Shown here one piece after another: positions 1 through 4,568 of a stretch of DNA of 5,353 nucleotides (its first letter is position 1; each line of letters begins with the position of its first letter). The DNA comes from Clostridiales bacterium (GTDB taxonomy: Bacteria > Bacillota > Peptococcia > Peptococcales > Peptococcaceae): the NCBI GenBank assembly GCA_003343815.1, contig QAKL01000135.1:1-5353 (forward strand), in the 5' to 3' direction. The position numbers and the translations under genes were made by a program. Under the pieces are notes generated by a model. The model did not search any database and had not been told where the DNA came from. It was given only the letters and a program-made list of their open reading frames with translations.

Positions 1-7
1 AACAATT

Positions 8-59
8 TGTGGATAACCTGTGGATAACGGTATTTTTCATGTTGATAAAATGTGTATAT
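8..59 (-). promoter_or_regulatory. Left DnaA-box array, helically phased
   Basis: Four DnaA boxes read on the - strand: 8-16 and 19-27 (both TGTGGATAA, perfect), 40-48 (TGTTGATAA, one mismatch) and 51-59 (TGTGTATAT, one mismatch). Start-to-start distances are 11, 21 and 11 bp, close to one, two and one helical turns, so all four would present DnaA on one face of the DNA. This is what is seen; that they nucleate an oriented DnaA filament is inferred from how such arrays work elsewhere. The array may continue left of the window. Confidence 0.85.
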
Positions 60-62
60 AAT
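34..62 (+). promoter_or_regulatory. Candidate sigma-70/SigA promoter for dnaN-recF, under DnaA boxes
   Basis: A perfect -10 hexamer TATAAT (57-62) lies 17 bp downstream of TTTTCA (34-39, four of six matches to TTGACA). Transcription would start near base 69 and give a leader of about 180 nt ahead of dnaN. The spacer and -10 are covered by DnaA boxes 40-48 and 51-59, with more boxes just downstream, so DnaA binding should interfere with it. The region is AT-rich, so a chance match is possible. A second, weaker -10-like TATAAA sits at 199-204 without a convincing -35. Confidence 0.42.
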
Positions 63-98
63 ATTTGCCTGTGGATTTGTGGACAAGAGGCAAATATT
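60..98. repeat. Perfect 11-bp inverted repeat around a DnaA-box pair
   Basis: AATATTTGCCT (60-70) and AGGCAAATATT (88-98) are exact reverse complements separated by 17 bp (71-87). The interval between the arms is almost exactly filled by two DnaA boxes sharing one base (70-86, read on the - strand). The arms are mostly A/T and no run of T longer than four follows, so it is a poor intrinsic terminator. It may be a cruciform or a binding site for a dimeric protein; function is not known. Confidence 0.7.
70..86 (-). promoter_or_regulatory. Overlapping DnaA-box pair, - strand
   Basis: On the - strand the sequence reads TTGTCCACAAATCCACA: a one-mismatch box (78-86) and a two-mismatch box (70-78) sharing one base. 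This is the same one-base overlap seen in the pair beside the DnaA-trios (153-169), but it points the other way. In the - direction it is followed by GGC and an AT-rich stretch, without recognisable trios. Confidence 0.65.
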
Positions 99-143
99 TT
101 CCACATGCTTATACACATCTGTAAACAGGCATTTTTATCCGCA
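97..143 (+). promoter_or_regulatory. Right DnaA-box array
   Basis: Three boxes read on the + strand: 97-105 (TTTTCCACA, one mismatch), 109-117 (TTATACACA, perfect) and 135-143 (TTATCCGCA, one mismatch). The boxes starting at 109, 135 and 161 are evenly spaced by 26 bp. Their orientation is opposite to that of the left array and the same as that of the trio-proximal boxes, as expected if they help load DnaA toward the unwinding site. Confidence 0.8.
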
Positions 144-152
144 TTTTTTTAC

Positions 153-169
153 TTTTCAACATATCCACA
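153..169 (+). promoter_or_regulatory. Trio-proximal DnaA-box pair (basal unwinding system)
   Basis: TTTTCAACA (153-161, two mismatches) and ATATCCACA (161-169, one mismatch) overlap by a single base. As I recall the B. subtilis origin, its two boxes next to the trios also share one base and are followed by a four-base GC-rich spacer. Here the spacer is GCCT (170-173). The degenerate first box is believable mainly because of this positional match. Confidence 0.8.
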
Positions 170-173
170 GCCT

Positions 174-191
174 CTACTGCTACTACTACTT
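174..191 (+). promoter_or_regulatory. DnaA-trio repeat (strand-opening element)
   Basis: The + strand reads as six tandem triplets, CTA CTG CTA CTA CTA CTT, so the complementary strand shows repeated 3'-GAT-5' type trios. Known role: DnaA-trios bind a DnaA filament on single-stranded DNA and start opening of the origin in B. subtilis and many other bacteria. They begin four bases after the box at 161-169, the expected spacing. The repeat is more regular than the B. subtilis one as I remember it. Confidence 0.87.
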
Positions 192-238
192 TACACCATA
201 TAAAGAAGATGAAGAAAACAAAATCATCCAAAACAAAA
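189..238. other. AT-rich unwinding stretch (candidate DUE)
   Basis: From the last trio to the dnaN ribosome binding site the + strand is A-rich with few G or C. It is the natural place for strand separation and helicase loading, since trios extend the DnaA filament into it. The + strand is strongly purine-biased after about base 200. The exact right border is not visible from sequence. Confidence 0.6.
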
Positions 239-251
239 AGGAGGAATAAAC

Positions 252-1361
252 GTGAAATTTTCCGCACCGAAAGAAAATCTACTGTACGGCATCAACGCCG
301 TGCAAAAAGCTATTTCCGCGAAAAACACCGTGCCGATTTTATCCGGTATTTATTTGAAAGCTCAAGGCGGCCGCCTGACCTTCGCCGCTACCGATTTAGA
401 AATATCTATCGAGTGCACCGTCCCGGCATTAATCATTTCTGAGGGAGATATCGTTTTACCCGGCAGATATTTCGCCGAATTAACCAGACGCTTACCTGAG
501 GGCGAGGTTATATTTGAATATCAGCCCGATTCCGTTTCAATGAAAATTACCTATGAAAACGCCGAAAGCTCCATCAAAGGCTGGAAAGGCGAAGAGTTTC
601 CGACTATCAGCCAGATTAACGGCGACAAAAGCATTGCCATCATCCCCAGCGAGTTTAAAAATTTAGTCAAACAGACTACTTTCTGCGCTAATAAAGACGA
701 TGTCCGTCCGGTATTTACCGGGGCGCTGCTTGAAGTGGAAAATAATCAATTAAAAATGGTTTCCACTGACAGCTACCGTTTAAGCTTTAAAGCCGGAGCT
801 ATCCAAAATCCAGACTCTTGCTCTTTTCAAAAAGTCGTCCCGGTTAAAGCCTTGGAGGAATTGAGCCGTATTTTAAAGGACGATGACGAGGATTTGCTCC
901 ATATTACCTACAATCAAAATCAGATGTCCTTTTCCAACAGCGAAATTCATTTTAACACCCGCTTGATCGACAGCAATTATCCTGATTATCGCCGCGTCAT
1001 CCCCTCCGAGCATCAGACTTTGATCAAATTTAAAAAGCGCAGTCTGCAAAACACCATCGACCGCGCTACTCTTTTCAGCTCAGAAAAAGACGGTACAAAT
1101 GTCATTAAAATTAAAATTGAAGACGAAAATATCAATATTACTTCCCAATCCGATTACGGTAAAATCGACGAAAACCTGCCGATTTATCAAGATGGTGAAA
1201 ATTTGAGCATCGCTTTTAATGCTAAATATTTAACAGACGCTTTTAAAACAATGGATTACGAGGATTTGCAGGCGACATTTTGCGGATCATTGGGCGCGGC
1301 AGTCTTTACAGGATTAAACGACGACAGCTATTTATATCTGATTTTGCCGTTGCGGAGTTAA
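252..1361 (+). CDS. dnaN: DNA polymerase III beta subunit (sliding clamp)
   Basis: DnaN forms the ring-shaped dimer that holds the replicative polymerase on DNA and acts as a docking site for repair and replication proteins in the cytoplasm. The 369-aa product has the usual family length (about 366-378) and three clamp domains: roughly residues 1-120, 128-248 and 250-369. Family landmarks are NTVPILSGIYL (25-35), the STDSYRLSF segment (171-179), the SNYPDYRRVIP segment (241-251) and the C-terminal YLILPLR (362-368), which lines the peptide-binding cleft. The start is GTG at 252, seven bases after AGGAGG (239-244), and gives the canonical MKFS-type N-terminus. recF follows after 2 bp, so the two are almost certainly cotranscribed. 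The coding strand has more C than G (hand count 233 C, 199 G over 301-1320), unlike recF and gyrB. Confidence 0.98.
   Translation: MKFSAPKENLLYGINAVQKAISAKNTVPILSGIYLKAQGGRLTFAATDLEISIECTVPALIISEGDIVLPGRYFAELTRRLPEGEVIFEYQPDSVSMKITYENAESSIKGWKGEEFPTISQINGDKSIAIIPSEFKNLVKQTTFCANKDDVRPVFTGALLEVENNQLKMVSTDSYRLSFKAGAIQNPDSCSFQKVVPVKALEELSRILKDDDEDLLHITYNQNQMSFSNSEIHFNTRLIDSNYPDYRRVIPSEHQTLIKFKKRSLQNTIDRATLFSSEKDGTNVIKIKIEDENINITSQSDYGKIDENLPIYQDGENLSIAFNAKYLTDAFKTMDYEDLQATFCGSLGAAVFTGLNDDSYLYLILPLRS
1354..1357 (+). promoter_or_regulatory. Ribosome binding site that sets the recF start
   Basis: GGAG lies inside the last codons of dnaN, six bases before ATG at 1364. It decides the start in favour of 1364 over the in-frame ATG at 1280, which would add 28 residues unlike RecF and overlap dnaN by 82 bp. 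The position suggests translational coupling between dnaN and recF. Confidence 0.8.
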
Positions 1362-1363
1362 AA

Positions 1364-2476
1364 ATGTATTTACAAAAGCTGTCCTTGGAAAATTACCGCA
1401 ACTACGAAAAAGAAATAATTTCTTTCGATCCCGGGGTTAATTTATTTTTGGGGCAAAATGGGCAGGGCAAGACCAATCTTTTGGAGGCGGTTTATTATCT
1501 CTCTTGCGCCGCGACTTTCCGTGGGGGCAAAAAAACCGATGAGCTGATCAAGCTTGATCGCGATTTTTTCCGCTTAAGCGGCGAAGTGATACGCGAGCGC
1601 CGCTATGAAATAGATATTTCCGCTAATCGCCAGAAAAAAAAGCAGATCAAGATAAATAGCGTGCTTTATAAAAAATCGGTTGATTTGTACGGTATTTTGC
1701 AGGTAGTTTTATTTTCGCCCGACGATTTAAAAATAGTCAAAGGCTCGCCTGTCGAGCGCAGGCGCTATTTAGATATGTCGCTTTCGCAGTATGACAAAAA
1801 TTATGCCTATAACCTGCAAAAATATCAAAAAGTTTTAATGCAGCGCAATTCTTTATTAAAGGAAAAGCAAATTAAAGCCGATTATAGCGAGACGATGGAC
1901 GTCTGGGACGAGCAGCTGGCGCATTACGGCAGTATTTTGATCGCCAAACGCATTGATTATTTGAAAAAAATTATTCCTTTGGCGCGCAGGATCCACCATG
2001 ATTTGAGTCACGGTTTAGAAAAATTAAACATCACTTATCAATCGAGCTTGGGCAAAATCGCCGAAATGCCGCCGAAAGAAATTAATACTTTATTTTTGCA
2101 GACGCTTGTGCAAAATAAAAAAGAGGAAATCAGGCGCGGCACGAGTTTGTTCGGACTGCAAAGAGATGATTTGATTTTTTACTTAAACGATTTGCCATTA
2201 CGGATTTACGGCTCGCAGGGACAGATGCGCAGTTTTATTCTTGCTTTAAAAATGGCAGAGGCTAAGCTTTTTATTAACGACGGGCAAAAGCCGCTAATGC
2301 TTTTGGACGATGTTTTAAGCGAGCTGGATGATTTAAGACGCGAGTATTTATTGCGAGAGATCCAAAACGAGCAAATGCAGACGATCATCACTGCTGCCAA
2401 TATGGAATTTAAGGCAGGAAATTTGCCCTACAATCAAGCTTTCGAAGTAAAAAAGGGAAAAATCATTAAAATTTAA
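1364..2476 (+). CDS. recF: DNA replication and repair protein RecF
   Basis: RecF is an SMC/ABC-like ATPase that binds single-strand/double-strand junctions and, with RecO and RecR, loads RecA at gaps and stalled forks. The 370-aa product is full length for the family. It has the Walker A loop GQNGQGKTN (30-38, Lys36), the VERRRYLDMSLSQ segment (130-142), the ABC signature region YGSQGQMRS (282-290), and Walker B plus D-loop PLMLLDDVLSELD (310-322, with Asp315, Asp316 and Glu320). The start at 1364 gives the classic MYLQKLSLENYRNY N-terminus. The signature reads SQGQMRS where SQGQQRT is common, a mild change. In B. subtilis a small S4-domain gene lies between dnaN and recF; here only 2 bp separate them. 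A candidate terminator follows at 2489-2536. Confidence 0.97.
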   Translation: MYLQKLSLENYRNYEKEIISFDPGVNLFLGQNGQGKTNLLEAVYYLSCAATFRGGKKTDELIKLDRDFFRLSGEVIRERRYEIDISANRQKKKQIKINSVLYKKSVDLYGILQVVLFSPDDLKIVKGSPVERRRYLDMSLSQYDKNYAYNLQKYQKVLMQRNSLLKEKQIKADYSETMDVWDEQLAHYGSILIAKRIDYLKKIIPLARRIHHDLSHGLEKLNITYQSSLGKIAEMPPKEINTLFLQTLVQNKKEEIRRGTSLFGLQRDDLIFYLNDLPLRIYGSQGQMRSFILALKMAEAKLFINDGQKPLMLLDDVLSELDDLRREYLLREIQNEQMQTIITAANMEFKAGNLPYNQAFEVKKGKIIKI

Positions 2477-2488
2477 AAATTACCGCTT

Positions 2489-2536
2489 AAAAGCCGAAAA
2501 ATTTGCGCTAAACGCTTTACTTTTTCAGGCTTTTTT
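2489..2536 (+). terminator. Candidate intrinsic terminator after recF
   Basis: AAAAGCC plus GAAAAA (2489-2501) can pair with TTTTTC plus GGCTTTT (2521-2534) around one bulged A (2527), giving about 13 bp. The loop (2502-2520) can itself form a small GCG/CGC hairpin (2505-2507 with 2513-2515). A run of six T (2531-2536) ends the structure. The stem is A/T-rich in its middle and part of the T run pairs in the stem, so strength is uncertain. It begins 12 bp after the recF stop and overlaps the gyrB promoter. Confidence 0.55.
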
Positions 2537-2544
2537 GCTATAAT
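2516..2544 (+). promoter_or_regulatory. gyrB-gyrA promoter, extended -10
   Basis: TTTACT (2516-2521, four of six matches to TTGACA) and a perfect TATAAT (2539-2544) are separated by exactly 17 bp. TGC directly before the -10 makes it an extended -10 promoter (TGnTATAAT, 2536-2544). Transcription should start near 2551 and give a leader of about 69 nt. The location between recF and gyrB fits an own promoter for the gyrase operon. The -35 lies in the loop and descending arm of the candidate recF terminator. Confidence 0.78.
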
Positions 2545-2559
2545 ATTTATGATAATTTT

Positions 2560-2587
2560 TAGGCTGTGCAAGAAAACTGCCGGCCTA
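2560..2587 (+). promoter_or_regulatory. Hairpin in the gyrB leader
   Basis: TAGGCTG (2560-2566) pairs with CGGCCTA (2581-2587, one G-U pair). After one bulged T (2567), GCA (2568-2570) pairs with TGC (2578-2580), leaving the loop AGAAAAC. It starts about ten bases after the predicted transcription start and is followed by only four T interrupted by G, so it is not a clear terminator. It could stabilise the message or bind a regulator. It matches no riboswitch class I recognise. Confidence 0.45.
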
Positions 2588-2604
2588 TTTTGTGTCCTTA
2601 AAAG

Positions 2605-2611
2605 AAAGGAG
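2605..2611 (+). promoter_or_regulatory. gyrB ribosome binding site deciding a TTG start
   Basis: AAAGGAG sits eight bases before TTG at 2620, good spacing for initiation. An ATG at 2613 is only one base from this site, out of frame, and opens a four-codon frame ending at 2627, so it is not the gyrB start. In frame, a stop codon (2614-2616) precedes TTG, and the next ATG lies inside the conserved PGMYIG motif, so TTG is the only workable start. TCCTT (2595-2599) can pair with AAGGA (2606-2610) and could partly mask the site. Confidence 0.75.
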
Positions 2612-2619
2612 TATGAATC

Positions 2620-4548
2620 TTGGCTGAAAGTAATAATTATAATGCAGAACAGATCCAGGTCCTTGAAGGCTTGGAAGCCGTCAGACGCCGCCCGGGTATG
2701 TATATCGGCTCGACCGGTCCGAACGGTCTGCATCATTTAGTTTATGAAATAGTTGATAATAGTATTGACGAGGCGATGGCAGGCTACGGCAGTGAGATTA
2801 ACGTCACTATCCACGCGGATAATTCGATTACCGTCGTGGACCACGGCCGCGGTATTCCGGTCGATATTCACCCGAAAATGGGTATTCCGACGGTTGAGGT
2901 CGTTTTGACTGTCCTGCATGCCGGCGGTAAATTCGGCGGAGGAGGATATAAAGTCTCCGGCGGTCTGCACGGCGTCGGTATGAGCGTCGTTAACGCTCTT
3001 TCTACCTATTTAGAGGTGGAAATCCATCGCGACGGCAAAATTTATCGCCAGAAATATGAGCGCGGCAAGGTCGCTTCTCCTTTACAGGAGTGCGGCAAAG
3101 TCAAAGGCACCGGCACGATCGTGCATTTTGCGCCGGATCCGGAAATTTTCAAAGAAGGCACCGTCTATGATTTCAATATTTTAAAGAAACGTCTGCGCGA
3201 GCTTTCTTTCTTAAATAAAGAATTACTTATCACTTTAGAGGACGAGCGCGAGGAAAATAAACGCGAGGAATATTATCATAAAGGCGGCATCGTCGATTTT
3301 GTCAATTTCCTTAATGAAAATAAAACTCCGATCAATCCCAAACCGATTTATTTTGCAAAGGAAAAGGATTCGATCCAAGTCGAAATTGCCATGCAGTATA
3401 CCGACAGTTATCAGGAGATGATCCTATCCTATGCCAACGATATTCACACCCACGAGGGCGGTACGCATGAGCTAGGCTTTAAAAATGCTTTGACCCGCGT
3501 TATTAATGATTACGGTCGGAAAAATAATATTATCAAAGAAAAAGATCAGAACTTAACTGGCGATGACATTCGTGAAGGATTAACTGCTGTCATTTCGGTA
3601 AAAATTCCCGAGCCGCAGTTTGAGGGTCAGACTAAAACCAAACTCGGCAACTCCGAAGTGCGCGGGATCGTCGACAGTATCACGGGCGAGAGCTTGTCGA
3701 CTTTTTTAGAGGAGAACCCTTCTGTCGGTAAAAAAATCATCGATAAAGCGAACAGCGCCGCCCGCGCCCGCGAGGCCGCGCGCAAGGCTCGTGAATTAAC
3801 GCGCCGCAAGAGTGCTTTGGAAAATACTTCTCTCCCCGGTAAGCTCGCCGACTGCTCGATCAAAGATCCGCAGTTTTGCGAATTGTACTTAGTCGAGGGC
3901 GATAGTGCAGGCGGCTCGGCAAAACAAGGACGCGACCGCCGTTTCCAGGCGATACTGCCTTTGCGCGGTAAAATTTTAAATGTCGAAAAAGCGCGCTTAG
4001 ACCGTGTGTTAAGCAGCGATGAGATCCGCAATATGATCACGGCTATGGGCTGCGGCGTGGGCAATGATTTCGACATTACCAAGGCTCGCTATCACAAATT
4101 AGTCATCATGACCGATGCCGATGTCGACGGTGCGCACATCCGTATATTGCTTTTGACGTTCCTCTATCGCCATATGAAACCGTTAATCGAAAACGGCTAT
4201 GTCTATATCGCCCAGCCTCCGCTTTATAAGATTAAAAAATCGAAAAAAGAAAAGCAGGATATGTATTTTTACACCGATGAGGAGTTAGACCAATATTTAA
4301 CCTCCTTAGGCTCAGGACGTGAGGAAATCGCAGGTCGTCTCCAGCGCTACAAAGGTTTAGGTGAGATGAACCCTGAGCAGTTGTGGGAAACGACGATGAA
4401 TAACGAAACCCGTACTTTGCTAAAAGTTAAAGTCGACGATGCTATTTTGGCTGACGAATTATTCACCGTTTTGATGGGCGACAAAGTCGAGCCGCGCCGC
4501 GAATTTATCACCACTAACTCCAAATACGTCCGTAATTTAGATATTTAA
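2620..4548 (+). CDS. gyrB: DNA gyrase subunit B
   Basis: GyrB is the ATPase subunit of gyrase (GyrA2GyrB2), which adds negative supercoils and relieves the positive supercoils made by replication and transcription. The 642-aa protein has a GHKL ATPase domain (about 1-220) with catalytic Glu43 and Asn47 in YEIVDNSIDEA, Asp74 in the DHGRGIP motif, and the glycine-rich lid GGLHGVG (114-120). The transducer domain carries the QTKTKLGN loop (337-344). The TOPRIM domain has EGDSA (426-430), PLRGKILNVEKA (447-458) and DADVDGAHI (499-507). The C-terminal part has QRYKGLGEMNPEQLWETTM (575-593). Length matches Gram-positive GyrB and lacks the enterobacterial insertion. TTG start; gyrA follows after 20 bp. 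DHGRGIP is DNGRGIP or DDGRGIP in most relatives. ParE is the alternative, but position near oriC beside recF and the GyrA partner favour GyrB. Confidence 0.97.
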   Translation: MAESNNYNAEQIQVLEGLEAVRRRPGMYIGSTGPNGLHHLVYEIVDNSIDEAMAGYGSEINVTIHADNSITVVDHGRGIPVDIHPKMGIPTVEVVLTVLHAGGKFGGGGYKVSGGLHGVGMSVVNALSTYLEVEIHRDGKIYRQKYERGKVASPLQECGKVKGTGTIVHFAPDPEIFKEGTVYDFNILKKRLRELSFLNKELLITLEDEREENKREEYYHKGGIVDFVNFLNENKTPINPKPIYFAKEKDSIQVEIAMQYTDSYQEMILSYANDIHTHEGGTHELGFKNALTRVINDYGRKNNIIKEKDQNLTGDDIREGLTAVISVKIPEPQFEGQTKTKLGNSEVRGIVDSITGESLSTFLEENPSVGKKIIDKANSAARAREAARKARELTRRKSALENTSLPGKLADCSIKDPQFCELYLVEGDSAGGSAKQGRDRRFQAILPLRGKILNVEKARLDRVLSSDEIRNMITAMGCGVGNDFDITKARYHKLVIMTDADVDGAHIRILLLTFLYRHMKPLIENGYVYIAQPPLYKIKKSKKEKQDMYFYTDEELDQYLTSLGSGREEIAGRLQRYKGLGEMNPEQLWETTMNNETRTLLKVKVDDAILADELFTVLMGDKVEPRREFITTNSKYVRNLDI

Positions 4549-4568
4549 TCATTTAAGAAGGAGGAAAT

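Larger units (their letters stand above)
8..238. other. oriC: Chromosomal replication origin (oriC), dnaN-proximal
   Basis: This gene-free stretch is packed with DnaA boxes and runs into DnaA-trios and an AT-rich stretch next to dnaN. Three boxes match TTATNCACA perfectly (8-16, 19-27 on -, 109-117 on +). Six more have one mismatch (40-48, 51-59, 78-86, 97-105, 135-143, 161-169) and two have two mismatches (70-78, 153-161). Known context: in many Bacillota, DnaA opens the duplex between dnaA and dnaN, on the dnaN side. The order boxes, GC-rich spacer, trios, AT-rich stretch, dnaN reproduces this. Whether another box cluster lies upstream of dnaA (a bipartite origin) cannot be seen here. Short open frames crossing the region are not credible genes. 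Confidence 0.93.

Noticed and set aside
174..191. Trinucleotide run considered as a simple microsatellite
   Set aside because: Its position exactly four bases after an overlapping DnaA-box pair and just before the AT-rich stretch and dnaN fits a DnaA-trio far better.
9..249. Short open frames of about 65 codons across the origin (9-203 and 52-249, + strand)
   Set aside because: They run through DnaA boxes and trios, lack good ribosome binding sites, and their translations reflect AT-rich DNA with no family resemblance.
209..442. Lys/Arg-rich 77-codon frame overlapping the start of dnaN
   Set aside because: It is out of frame with dnaN, overlaps 190 bp of it, and its basic composition follows from the A-rich unwinding stretch and the dnaN codons.
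1280..1363. Earlier in-frame start for recF
   Set aside because: The extra 28 residues do not look like RecF and would overlap dnaN by 82 bp. ATG at 1364 has GGAG at good spacing and gives the canonical N-terminus.
2473..2970. Antisense frames over the recF-gyrB gap and the gyrB start
   Set aside because: No ribosome binding sites or recognisable protein features. They mirror gyrB codon structure and cross its promoter and leader.
3757..3810. GC-rich, repeat-looking stretch in gyrB
   Set aside because: It encodes the standard Ala/Arg-rich helix (AARAREAARKAREL) found in GyrB proteins, so it is not a DNA repeat.
3627..4082. 151-codon antisense frame inside gyrB
   Set aside because: It is a shadow of the conserved transducer and TOPRIM coding sequence, where RNY-type codon use keeps the opposite strand open. 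No start signals.
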